A stretch of DNA of 64,000 nucleotides from JAWLHA01 sp041690535 (GTDB taxonomy: Bacteria; Pseudomonadota; Gammaproteobacteria; Thiohalomonadales; Thiohalomonadaceae): the NCBI GenBank assembly GCA_041690535.1, contig JAWLHA010000018.1, forward strand, positions 4,110-68,109, read 5' to 3'. The translations under genes and the position numbers were made by a program. Under the pieces are notes generated by a model, which was not told where the DNA came from, did not search any database, and worked only from the letters and a program-made list of their open reading frames with translations. Positions within the stretch are counted from its first letter, which is position 1, and each line of letters begins with the position of its first letter. Below are positions 24,812-32,850 of the stretch, piece by piece.

Positions 24812-25444
24812 ATGAGCAAGAGACTGAAGTTGGCTGTACCTTTCCTCACCTCCGTGCTGGTGGCGGGATGGGGTACTCAGGCAAACGCAGCAGTGCTGAC
24901 GTTCGACGACATCTCTTCCAAGGCCAGTGGTATCATTCCAAACGAGTACGGCGGGCTGTCGTGGAGCAATTTCGGCTATATGAAGACGGACCTGTACAAG
25001 AACAACAAGGAGTCTGGATACAAGAACTCTGCCATGTCGGGCAACTACGTTGCATACAATAAGAACGCGACGATTAAGTCCAGCACCACGCAATCCGGCA
25101 CATGGGACTTCAGCGGTGCCTATCTTACCGCCGCCTGGAGGGACGGCCTGAAGATCCTTGTGGAAGGCCTGCTCAATGGCGAGACCAAGTACAGTCAAGT
25201 CGTGACGGTGGACACCAAGAGCTCCCAATACTTCGACTTCAACTACGCCGGTGTGGATACGGTGCGATTCGCCTCCTGGGGCGGGACCCCGATCGGAAAG
25301 AAAAACGGCGGGACCCACTTTGCCATGGAAAACTTCACCTACAACGCAGGCAAAAGCGTGCCTGAACCTTCAGGCTTGTTGTTGATGGGGGCGGGGCTCG
25401 GAGCCTTGGCCTGGACAAGGAGGAAAAGGCAGCAACAGCTCTAA
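24812..25444 (+). CDS. PEP-CTERM sorting-domain protein
   Basis: A 210-residue secreted protein. Residues 1-27 are a signal peptide ending QANA. The mature part is a beta-rich domain (DDISSKASGIIPNEYGGLSW early) with many Thr, Ser, Tyr and Gly residues. Residues 183-210 are a textbook PEP-CTERM tail: VPEPSG, a hydrophobic stretch LLLMGAGLGALAW, then TRRKR. Exosortase cuts such tails and the protein goes to the envelope or exopolysaccharide matrix. The RBS AAGGAGGC is strong and the gene is behind a sigma-54 promoter. The neighbouring polysaccharide genes support a matrix role; no exosortase is in the window. Confidence 0.9.
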   Translation: MSKRLKLAVPFLTSVLVAGWGTQANAAVLTFDDISSKASGIIPNEYGGLSWSNFGYMKTDLYKNNKESGYKNSAMSGNYVAYNKNATIKSSTTQSGTWDFSGAYLTAAWRDGLKILVEGLLNGETKYSQVVTVDTKSSQYFDFNYAGVDTVRFASWGGTPIGKKNGGTHFAMENFTYNAGKSVPEPSGLLLMGAGLGALAWTRRKRQQQL

Positions 25445-25458
25445 GCCTGATCACCCAC

Positions 25459-25488
25459 CCCGGTATCGGTGCGTGCGCCGGTACCGGG
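25459..25488. terminator. hairpin after the PEP-CTERM gene
   Basis: The stem CCCGGTATCGG with CCGGTACCGGG (one mismatch) and loop TGCGTGCG lie 15 bp after the stop. It has no T tract. A convergent gene ends at 25563. Confidence 0.45.
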
Positions 25489-25562
25489 CTCACCCGACAC
25501 CACTCAGCCAAACTCATGCCGATGTAAGCTCCACCGACGTCCTTTGTTTTCAGTGCAGGCAC

Positions 25563-26186
25563 TCAGCGGTTGGTGACCTTGATGCCCAGCGTCAGCAGCC
25601 GAATGTCGGTCTCCCCGGTGACACTGTGTTCCCCCGCCCCGGCGATATACTGGTACTCCCCAAGCAGGCTCCAGCGGTATGCACCGCTGTTTCCCACCAG
25701 AAGCTCGATGCCCGCCCCGTAAAGGGGCGACACGCCTTCAGCCTGTTCACTCCGCAGCCCCCCGGACTCCCGTAGACGAATCTCGCGGCGCCAGCCGAAG
25801 GCCCCAATCCGGCCGTAGAGCGCGAAAGGGCCGGCGTGGTACTGAGGCAAGAGGCTGGCGGAGAATCCGTGTCCTCTCACCTCTCCGGTGCGGACCTCCG
25901 CTCCGTTCAGGGCCGTGAAGCTGTAGGCGCCCAGATCGCCGTACCCGAGCTCCAGCAACAAGCTGGGGGTGATCGCTCCGCCGATGGCAAGGGTCACCAC
26001 CTGATCCGTCGCCTCGGCGCTGACGGACTGGACCGCCCCGAGGCGTGTTGCCCCCGAGGACAGCTCCGATTCAAGACCGTGCACAGTGCTCTGTCCCGGG
26101 CTCAAGGCCAGATAGAGGCCGGTGGCCTGGGCGAAGCACCCTTGGGCGGCCAGCAGCAGCGTCGCGGCGCTAATGGTTCTGTTCAA
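25563..26186 (-). CDS. predicted small outer-membrane beta-barrel protein
   Basis: A 207-residue protein. Residues 1-20 form a signal peptide ending CFA. Alternating beta strands follow (LLLELGYGDLGAYSF, GPFALYGRIGAFGWRRE, WSLLGEYQYIAG), and the chain ends in a strand, LLTLGIKVTNR. This is the pattern of an eight-stranded OmpA-like barrel. No periplasmic domain is present and I do not recognise the specific family. It is divergent from motY, with MITE copy 5 in between. Confidence 0.65.
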   Translation of the reverse strand: MNRTISAATLLLAAQGCFAQATGLYLALSPGQSTVHGLESELSSGATRLGAVQSVSAEATDQVVTLAIGGAITPSLLLELGYGDLGAYSFTALNGAEVRTGEVRGHGFSASLLPQYHAGPFALYGRIGAFGWRREIRLRESGGLRSEQAEGVSPLYGAGIELLVGNSGAYRWSLLGEYQYIAGAGEHSVTGETDIRLLTLGIKVTNR

Positions 26187-26261
26187 CGGGACCCCTCCCC
26201 AGCGTTTTCTCTAGCATAACCGCCCGGGGCCGGTTTCTCACTGGCAACCGACAGCCAACCC

Positions 26262-26528
26262 CAGGGTAAACGCATATTCACCCAAGAGCGATGTAAGTCC
26301 TTGAAAGCAGGTTGTCGGCCGCATGGATTTGTGCAAGGACGCACTTATGCCGCGGGAGGGCAAGGATGCCCGGAGCGGCTGCGGCCGTCGAGCGTACATG
26401 GATGGAAGATGATTGCTCCTGCATAATCTTCATTCCCGACATTCATGTCGGTCGTATTGACAGCGTACCTGCTTTCAAGGATTTACATCGTTCACAGCAC
26501 GGCCGTGATGGGAGCACGCGTTCACCCA
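26262..26528. mobile_element. CAGGG-ended MITE, copy 5 (about 267 bp, eroded right end)
   Basis: A long-form copy in reverse orientation, carrying both inserted modules. The left end CAGGGTAAACGCATA is intact. The right end has decayed to GGAGCACGCGTTCACCC followed by AG instead of TG, and the flanks (CAGCCAACCC and CAGCCTCCCG) match only in part. It is therefore probably older than the other copies. It lies between divergent genes for a beta-barrel protein and MotY. Confidence 0.85.
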
Positions 26529-26624
26529 GCCTCCCGGTGGGCTGCGGTGTCGGGCAAGACATGCGAGGTTCAAGTTTTCCGGGCGCCTGCCGACTTAGCC
26601 TGCCCGGGTCGTGGAATTTGAGTC

Positions 26625-27485
26625 GTGCGGAACGCAATCATCATCTCTGTCGGTCTCAGCCTCGCATTGGACTGCGTCGCCGCCGTCGTGCGGTATGGCG
26701 CCACCGGGGAGGCCTCATCCTGGCATGTCACCTCTTCGCGCCTGCAGTGCACGCTGACCCACCCCCTCCCCGGTTACGGCTCGGCCGTGTTCGAGCACCG
26801 GGCCGGCGACGGACTGGCCTTTCGGCTCCACGCCCACTTCCCCGCCCTGAAGGGAGGGGCGGCCCGCCTCTTCTCCATCGCTCCTCCCTGGGCCCATGAG
26901 CGTGAATCCCGGGAGTTGGGGCGCGTTGATTTCGCCGGCAATGCCGAAGAGATGCTGGTGCATGAGCCCATGGCGCGGCGTCTGCTCATGGAGCTGGAGC
27001 AGGGAATGTCGCCCACCTTCATCTTTCCGGATCGGGTGGACGGGCGTGACGAGGTGCGGGTTTCCCTCTCCCCGGTCAACGCCCTGGAGGGGCTGGACTA
27101 CTTCCGGGACTGCCTCGGTGGAATGCTTCCCTACGGCTTTTCACAGGTGCGCGAGAGTGTCATCTACTTCGGCACCGATAGCGTGGCCCTGGACAGCGCC
27201 ACTCGCAGCCGGCTGGATCAGGTGGCCGCGTACCTGCTTGCGGACCCCGCCGTGGAGAAGGTCAAGGTGGTGGGCTACGCGGACGATCGGGGCACTCGGC
27301 GCTACAACATGGCATTGGGCAAACGGCGCGCTGAAGCCGTTCGCGCCTACCTGGTTGCCAAGGGGGTGGAGAACGGACAGTTCGTCACCGTCACCAGCCT
27401 CGGCGAGAATCGGCCCGCGGCCAGCAACCGCACCAGCAAGGGGCAGGCGCTGAACCGTCGCGTCACCGTCACGCTGCTGCGGTAA
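26625..27485 (+). CDS. motY: flagellar stator-associated protein MotY-like (OmpA family)
   Basis: A 286-residue exported protein: signal peptide (about 1-20), a MotY-type N-terminal domain (about 30-150, with LQCTLTHPLPGYGSAVFEHR), and an OmpA/MotB peptidoglycan-binding domain (about 165-286, with IYFGTDSVALDSATRSRLDQ, ADDRGTRRYNMALGKRRAEA and the terminal LNRRVTV). MotY forms the T ring or anchors stators of sodium-type motors. The protein starts at a GTG. No flagellar genes adjoin it, which is usual for motY in Pseudomonas-like genomes. An unspecialised OmpA-family role is the alternative. Confidence 0.75.
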   Translation: MRNAIIISVGLSLALDCVAAVVRYGATGEASSWHVTSSRLQCTLTHPLPGYGSAVFEHRAGDGLAFRLHAHFPALKGGAARLFSIAPPWAHERESRELGRVDFAGNAEEMLVHEPMARRLLMELEQGMSPTFIFPDRVDGRDEVRVSLSPVNALEGLDYFRDCLGGMLPYGFSQVRESVIYFGTDSVALDSATRSRLDQVAAYLLADPAVEKVKVVGYADDRGTRRYNMALGKRRAEAVRAYLVAKGVENGQFVTVTSLGENRPAASNRTSKGQALNRRVTVTLLR

Positions 27486-27526
27486 GTCGCATCTTCTCCC
27501 TCGTATCTGACCCCCGGGGCTTTTGC

Positions 27527-27532
27527 TACAAT
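27527..27532 (+). promoter_or_regulatory. candidate -10 box upstream of argG
   Basis: GCTACAAT contains the extended -10-like hexamer TACAAT at 27527-27532, about 66 bp upstream of the argG ATG. The -35 side (around TATCTGA) is a poor match. Confidence 0.35.
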
Positions 27533-27552
27533 GCCCGCTTTGCCCAATCCTA

Positions 27553-27582
27553 GTGCCGCGAATCGGTTCGGCACCCCTTTTT
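27553..27582 (+). terminator. terminator-like hairpin in the argG leader
   Basis: The stem GTGCCG/CGGCAC (with possible inner pairing in the 10-nt loop) is followed by CCCCTTTTT and lies only 17 bp before the argG start codon. It could be an attenuator of argG or just the end of motY transcription. No leader peptide or riboswitch is recognised. Confidence 0.4.
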
Positions 27583-27598
27583 CCAACCGGGAGTCGTC

Positions 27599-28813
27599 AT
27601 GTCTGACATCAAGAAAGTCGTGTTGGCCTATTCCGGCGGCCTGGACACCTCCATCATTCTCAAGTGGCTCCAGGACGTCTATCAGTGCGAGGTGGTCACC
27701 TTCACCGCCGACATCGGTCAGGGTGAGGAGGTGGAGCCGGCCCGTGCCAAGGCCCAGGTTATGGGCGTGAAGGAGATCTACATCGAGGATCTCAAGGAGG
27801 AATACGCCCGGGACTACGTCTTCCCCATGTTCCGCGCCAACACCATCTACGAGGGCGAGTATCTGCTCGGCACCTCCATCGCCCGGCCCCTCATCGCCAA
27901 GCGTCTGGTGGAGATCGCCAACGCCACCGGCGCCGACGCCATCTCCCACGGGGCCACCGGCAAGGGCAACGATCAGGTGCGCTTCGAGCTGGGGGCCTAT
28001 GCGCTCAAGCCCGACGTCAAAGTGATCGCCCCCTGGCGCGAGTGGGACCTCAACTCCCGGGAGAAGCTGATGGCCTATGCCGAGCAGCACGGCATCCCCA
28101 TCGAGCAGAAGCGGGGCAAGAAGTCCCCCTACTCCATGGATGCCAACCTGCTGCATATCTCCTACGAGGGCGGCATCCTGGAAGACCCCTGGGCCGAACC
28201 CGAAGAGGAGATGTGGCGCTGGAGCGTCTCGCCGGAAAACGCCCCCGACCAACCGACCTATGTGGAACTGACCTACCAGAAGGGTGATATCGTCGCCATT
28301 GACGGGCAGGCCATGACTCCGGCACAGGTGATGGAGAGCCTGAACCGGATGGCCGGTGCCAACGGCATCGGCCGCACCGACATCGTGGAAAACCGCTATG
28401 TGGGGATGAAATCGCGCGGGGCCTACGAGACCCCGGCCGGCACGGTCATGCTGCGGGCTCACCGGGCCATCGAGTCCATCACCCTGGATCGCGAGGTGGC
28501 CCACCTGAAGGATGAGTTGATGCCGCGGTATGCCTCGCTCATCTACAACGGCTATTGGTGGAGCCCGGAGCGACAGATGCTTCAGGAGATGATCGACAAG
28601 TCTCAGGCACCGGTCAACGGCATCGTGCGACTGAAACTTTATAAGGGTAACGTGGTCGTGGTGGGGCGCAAATCCGACGACTCGCTGTTCGACGAGAGCA
28701 TCGCCACCTTTGAAGATGATGCCGGCGCCTATAATCAGAAGGACGCCGAAGGGTTCATCAAACTCAATGCCCTGCGTCTGCGAATCGCCGGCCGCAAGGG
28801 CCGCCATTCTTAA
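27599..28813 (+). CDS. argG: argininosuccinate synthase
   Basis: ArgG joins citrulline and aspartate using ATP, the penultimate step of arginine synthesis. The 404-residue protein has the PP-loop AYSGGLDTSIILKWL at residues 9-23, then TADIGQGEE, GATGKGNDQVRFE, and SPYSMDANLLHISYEGGILE, all characteristic of the family. Length is normal for the type common in gammaproteobacteria. It is followed 67 bp later by a GGDEF/EAL gene. Confidence 0.97.
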   Translation: MSDIKKVVLAYSGGLDTSIILKWLQDVYQCEVVTFTADIGQGEEVEPARAKAQVMGVKEIYIEDLKEEYARDYVFPMFRANTIYEGEYLLGTSIARPLIAKRLVEIANATGADAISHGATGKGNDQVRFELGAYALKPDVKVIAPWREWDLNSREKLMAYAEQHGIPIEQKRGKKSPYSMDANLLHISYEGGILEDPWAEPEEEMWRWSVSPENAPDQPTYVELTYQKGDIVAIDGQAMTPAQVMESLNRMAGANGIGRTDIVENRYVGMKSRGAYETPAGTVMLRAHRAIESITLDREVAHLKDELMPRYASLIYNGYWWSPERQMLQEMIDKSQAPVNGIVRLKLYKGNVVVVGRKSDDSLFDESIATFEDDAGAYNQKDAEGFIKLNALRLRIAGRKGRHS

Positions 28814-28880
28814 TAACCATTCGAAAGGGACCAGGCGCGCTGCATCGGCGGCGCGCTCCCCTTTGGGGGAGTGAGGGAGC

Positions 28881-31800
28881 GTGCATACCCCGACAGATGA
28901 TGCCGCGCTGAGACGCGAGCAGCAGGAGCTGCTGTTTCGGCAGGCGCCGGTGGCCCTTGCCGGGGGAGCGCTGGTGGTCTTTCTCACGAGCCTATTGCTG
29001 TGGGAGACCGCTGCGCCGGCGCTGCTCGTGGGGTGGGCCGCCGCCTCACTTCTCACCTACGTGTTTCGGTTTGTCCTGGCCATGCGGTTTCGCCGTCTGG
29101 CCCCGGGGCTGCGTTCCGATCCCCGCTGGGGAACATGGTTCGCCATCGGATCGGGCCTGACCGGCGCCAGCTGGGGAATCGGCACCGGCTTTCTCCTATT
29201 TCCCGCCGACTCGCTCATCTACCAGACCCTGCTCATTGCCATTCTGGCCGGCCTCAGCTCTTCGACCGTCGCCTCCCAGGCCTCCCATCGCTGGAGCGGT
29301 GCCGCCCTGCTGCTCGCCGCAGACTTGCCCATCGCGCTGCGCGCGCTGTGGGAGGGGGGAACGGTTCAGACGGTCATCGGCCTGTTGGTACTGCTGTTTG
29401 TCGCGGCGATCCTCGTGGCGCAGCGCCACGCCTACCGCTCCGTGGTGCGCAATCTGTCCCTGGCGTTCGAGAACAAGGCGTTGCTGGCCGACCTCATGGT
29501 GCGTGAGGAACGCATGAACCATGCCCAGCGCATCGCCGGGTTCGGCTACTGGGTGTGGGACTTGGCAGGGGAGCGTATCGAGTGGTCCGACGAGGTCTTC
29601 CGCATCTTCGATTTCGAACCGGGTCAGCTGGTCAATCGGGACATCATTCTGCTCGCGGTCCATCCGGCGGATCGGCACGTTTACGAGGAATCCCTCCGGG
29701 CCACCCTCACCGATGGGGTGGCCCTGGAAGTGGAATATCGCATCGTCCGTCCTGACGGCAGTGTGCGCCACTTGCGGGAGGTGGCGGAGGTCGTGCTGCG
29801 GCAGCCGAACGGCCAGGCCAGCCGCCTCGAAGGCGTCACCAGTGACATCTCCGACCGGGTCGAGGCGGAGTCCCAGACCAAGAGTGCGTGGCGGGAGATG
29901 AACCGCATTCTCGAGAACATGCAGGACACCTACTTTCGCGCCGAGCAGAGCGGGAAAGTGACGTATGTTTCCCGCTCCATCTCCACCCTCCTTGGTTTCC
30001 GTCCCGACGAGTTCTTCTTCGAGCGTTTTTCGGACTTCTGTGTCCAGCCCGCCGAGTGGACGGTGCTTCTGCGTGCACTGAAGCAGGGGGGCGGGGCGGT
30101 GCGCAATTATGAATTGCAGATGTGCCGAAAGGAAGGGCGAAAGGTGTGGGTGGCCATCAATGCGCAGCACGTGCTCGACGAGCGCGGCGACGTGGCGGGC
30201 ATCGAGGGGACCGCGCGCGATGTCTCCGAGCTCAAGCAAGCCCTCGACGCGCTGCATCAGGAGACGGAGTTGGCGTTGGTCACCCTGCAGTCCATTGGCG
30301 ATGGGGTGGTGACGACCGACAACAGCGGCCATATCCGCTACCTGAATCCCGTGGCCGAGCAACTGCTGGGGTGCGGATCGGGAGAGGCATTCGGGTGCCA
30401 CTACCTGGAACACCTCTCCATCGAGGATGAGTCCACCGGGGAGTCCCTGGGCGATCTGGTCGAATTATGCCTCTCCGGCACGACGGGGGTGGTGCATGTG
30501 GATGAGGGGCTGTTCACGCACCGGGACGGCACCCGCTATCACCTGAAGGTCACGGCGGCCCCAATGCGGGATCAGGGCGGTCAGATGATGGGAAGCGTGC
30601 TGGTGCTGCACGACATCACCACCGTGATGGGAATGGCCCGCCAGCTCAGCTATCAGGCAAGTCACGATACGCTCACAGGGTTGTTCAATCGGCAGGTGTT
30701 CGAAAAGCGGGTCGAGCAGGCGATCCGCGAGGCGCAAGCCGGCGGTGGACCCCACGTGGTCTTCTACATGGATTTGGATCAGTTCAAGATCGTCAATGAC
30801 ACCTGCGGCCACCAGGCGGGCGACCAGCTGCTTCAGCAGGTGGCCATGATCATGCAGCGCACGCTCCGCGACACCGATGTCGTGGCCCGCCTCGGGGGCG
30901 ACGAGTTCGGCGTGCTGCTCGAACGCTGCCCCCTGGAGAAGGCCGTGGAGATCGCCGAGGCGGTGCGCACGGGGATCCGGGATTTTCGCTTTGCCTTGGG
31001 CGACAAGGTGTTCGACATCGGCGTGAGCATCGGTGTGGTTCCCGTGGACGCGGCCAGTGCGAACCTCGCCGAGGTCCTCAGCGCGGCCGATGCGGCCTGC
31101 TATGTGGCCAAGGACCACGGACGAAACCGCATCCACCTCTATCAACTGGAGGATGACGCCATCGCCCGTCGCCATGGGGAGATGGAGTGGGTCCACCGTC
31201 TCGCCGCCGCCTTCGACGAAGATCGCTTCATCCTCTACGCGCAGCCCATCGTGCACTTGGTGGGAGAGCGGCTGGTCTCGCACTATGAGGTGCTGGTGCG
31301 CATGACCGATCGCAATGGTGCACTGGTGCCTCCAATGGCGTTCATCCCCGCGGCGGAGCGCTATGATCTCATGCCAGCGGTGGACCGCTGGGTGGTGCGC
31401 ACCACCCTGATTACCCTGCGGGAGGCTCAGGGCAGCCTGGCGTTTCCTCCCGTAAACTGTGCAATCAACCTCTCCGGACAGTCCATCTGCGACGATCAGT
31501 TCCTCGATTTCGTGGTGGACCTTTTCGATTCCACCGGCATTCCCCCCGAGAGTGTCTGTTTTGAGATCACCGAGACGGCGGCCATTGCCAACCTCAGCCG
31601 CGCCACCCGTTTCATCCAGGTGTTGCGCGACATGGGGTGCAGCTTCGCCCTGGATGACTTCGGCTCGGGCCTCAGCTCGTTTGGTTACCTCAAGAGCCTG
31701 GCGGTGGACTATCTCAAGATTGACGGCAGCTTCGTGAAGAATGTGGTGGAGGATGAGGTGGACCGTGCGATGGTGGACTCAATCAACCAGATTGGCCACG

Positions 31801-31976
31801 TGTTGGGGCTGAAGACCATTGCCGAGTTCGTGGACGGCGAGGCCTCGGTGGCGGTGCTGCGGACCCTCGGGGTGGACTTCGCCCAAGGCAACGGGGTAGG
31901 TCACCCCAGACCCTTCAGCACGATCCTCCACGGGTATCTGGTCAACATTGGCCAGGCGGACGCGAACCCCGCTTGA
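28881..31976 (+). CDS. membrane-anchored PAS-GGDEF-EAL cyclic-di-GMP protein
   Basis: A 1031-residue bifunctional c-di-GMP enzyme candidate. Residues about 25-190 hold several membrane segments (a MASE-like module). Three PAS regions follow (about 210-325, 345-455, 465-590). The GGDEF domain has ARLGGDEFGVLL near residue 673, with the inhibitory RxxD site (RDTD) five residues before. The EAL domain has EVLVRM near 800, ITETAAIANL, DDFGSGLSSFGYLK and KIDGSF, so both active sites look intact. The family's QGY near the end reads QGNGVGHPRP here. The net activity cannot be predicted. The start is GTG with a purine-rich RBS. Confidence 0.9.
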   Translation: MHTPTDDAALRREQQELLFRQAPVALAGGALVVFLTSLLLWETAAPALLVGWAAASLLTYVFRFVLAMRFRRLAPGLRSDPRWGTWFAIGSGLTGASWGIGTGFLLFPADSLIYQTLLIAILAGLSSSTVASQASHRWSGAALLLAADLPIALRALWEGGTVQTVIGLLVLLFVAAILVAQRHAYRSVVRNLSLAFENKALLADLMVREERMNHAQRIAGFGYWVWDLAGERIEWSDEVFRIFDFEPGQLVNRDIILLAVHPADRHVYEESLRATLTDGVALEVEYRIVRPDGSVRHLREVAEVVLRQPNGQASRLEGVTSDISDRVEAESQTKSAWREMNRILENMQDTYFRAEQSGKVTYVSRSISTLLGFRPDEFFFERFSDFCVQPAEWTVLLRALKQGGGAVRNYELQMCRKEGRKVWVAINAQHVLDERGDVAGIEGTARDVSELKQALDALHQETELALVTLQSIGDGVVTTDNSGHIRYLNPVAEQLLGCGSGEAFGCHYLEHLSIEDESTGESLGDLVELCLSGTTGVVHVDEGLFTHRDGTRYHLKVTAAPMRDQGGQMMGSVLVLHDITTVMGMARQLSYQASHDTLTGLFNRQVFEKRVEQAIREAQAGGGPHVVFYMDLDQFKIVNDTCGHQAGDQLLQQVAMIMQRTLRDTDVVARLGGDEFGVLLERCPLEKAVEIAEAVRTGIRDFRFALGDKVFDIGVSIGVVPVDAASANLAEVLSAADAACYVAKDHGRNRIHLYQLEDDAIARRHGEMEWVHRLAAAFDEDRFILYAQPIVHLVGERLVSHYEVLVRMTDRNGALVPPMAFIPAAERYDLMPAVDRWVVRTTLITLREAQGSLAFPPVNCAINLSGQSICDDQFLDFVVDLFDSTGIPPESVCFEITETAAIANLSRATRFIQVLRDMGCSFALDDFGSGLSSFGYLKSLAVDYLKIDGSFVKNVVEDEVDRAMVDSINQIGHVLGLKTIAEFVDGEASVAVLRTLGVDFAQGNGVGHPRPFSTILHGYLVNIGQADANPA

Positions 31977-31992
31977 GAGCGGAGGAGGGCAG

Positions 31993-32150
31993 ATGCCTAT
32001 CCTGCCCTCCCTGGGTTCGAGTCGGCGATCTCGAACGAACCATACGCTTTTATACCGACGTGCTCCGAATGTCGCTGCTGCGCCGGAACGATGGTCCCGA
32101 CGGGGAGTTCATCCTGCCCTTTCCCGGGGGCGGGGCGAGGTCGACAATGC
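31993..32150 (+). pseudogene. gloA: truncated, frameshifted remnant of lactoylglutathione lyase
   Basis: An ATG with RBS GGAGGAGGGCAG opens MPILPSL, which resembles the GloA start MRILHTM. After a frameshift it continues as RVGDLERTIRFYTDVL, then LLRRNDGPDGEFILPF, the first third of glyoxalase I. Homology ends near 32130 and the remaining two thirds, including most metal and substrate residues, is absent. The fragment lies between the GGDEF/EAL gene and a DUF1841 gene on the opposite strand. Confidence 0.75.
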
Positions 32151-32183
32151 GCGCGGGTGGTGGCCAATGGCGGGGCGTTCCGC

Positions 32184-32615
32184 CTACTGGCGCGAGAGCC
32201 TCTGCACGCAAGCGAGGTAGGCCGCCTCGTCCGGGGTGGTGCCGTTGCTCTGCGCCTGCCAAAGCATCTCGCCGAGGCAGCCCATGACGCGATGCTCCAC
32301 CTCGTGGGCGTCACCCAGCGACTGGAGGGCGTCGCGATAGGCCTGCCTGATGCCCGCAGGGCGGTCGACCGCTAACTGCTCGCGGATGGCGATGTGCATG
32401 CCCATGTGGAGAAAGGGGTTGGACTCGCCCGCCTCCGGCAGGTAATCCCGGTCGAGGGCATCTTCTCCGGCCTCGATCACCACGAGATACTCCGGGTGTT
32501 CGCCAATCACCTCGGCAACCATCTGCTCCAGCGGTTCCATCGCCTCGCCATTGTGACGCTTGCGCCAGGCGCTCTGGTAGAAGCGGCGAAGTTGTGTCCT
32601 GTCCTGTCCGAACAT
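32184..32615 (-). CDS. DUF1841 family protein
   Basis: A 143-residue soluble protein starting MFGQDRTQLRRFYQSAWRK, with LHMGMHIAIREQLAVDRP in the middle. Both are hallmarks of DUF1841, a family of unknown function that commonly sits next to nth in beta- and gammaproteobacteria. Here it follows nth on the same strand, but MITE copy 6 and about 150 bp of non-coding DNA separate the two. The start ATG 32615 was chosen over a longer frame because it matches the family N terminus. Confidence 0.85.
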   Translation of the reverse strand: MFGQDRTQLRRFYQSAWRKRHNGEAMEPLEQMVAEVIGEHPEYLVVIEAGEDALDRDYLPEAGESNPFLHMGMHIAIREQLAVDRPAGIRQAYRDALQSLGDAHEVEHRVMGCLGEMLWQAQSNGTTPDEAAYLACVQRLSRQ

Positions 32616-32774
32616 AGTTACCTCAACATCAAAGTGGGCCGAACGCACCCGGCCCTTGAAACATGGCCGCGTGTCGGACGGGTCTGGTGTCGCGAGGGGG
32701 CGGGGTGAGTGCATACCGCTCTTGGCCGTTTCCGGAGCGATGCAGGTATGCCTCGGTCTACTCCCCTATCCTTA

Positions 32775-32849
32775 CAGGGTAAACGCATATTTACCCAAGG
32801 ACTTACGTCGCTCACAGCCCGGCCTTGACGTAAGTATGCGTTCACCCTG
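32775..32849. mobile_element. CAGGG-ended MITE, copy 6 (75-bp deletion derivative)
   Basis: Both 16-bp ends are present (CAGGGTAAACGCATAT and complement), but the arms and centre are deleted: ACCCAAG runs directly into AAGGACTTACGTCGCTCACA. The flanks CCTATCCTTA and TCTATTCGTA agree at 7 of 10 positions, which fits a decayed target duplication. It ends 1 bp before the nth stop codon, so it is transcribed as the nth 3' end and may act as a terminator hairpin. Confidence 0.85.
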
Positions 32850-32850
32850 T

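Noticed and set aside
14639..25444. A complete exosortase (xrtA) locus
   Set aside because: No exosortase-like membrane protein, PEP-CTERM kinase or carrier protein is found in the window; only associated genes are present.
32700..32766. A possible decayed twelfth CAGGG MITE (GGGGTGAGTGCATACC and GGTATGC with CGCTCTTGG between)
   Set aside because: Only a 7-bp inverted match and a weak likeness to the core remain, and the ends and flanking repeats are not recognisable. It is too diverged to call without an alignment.
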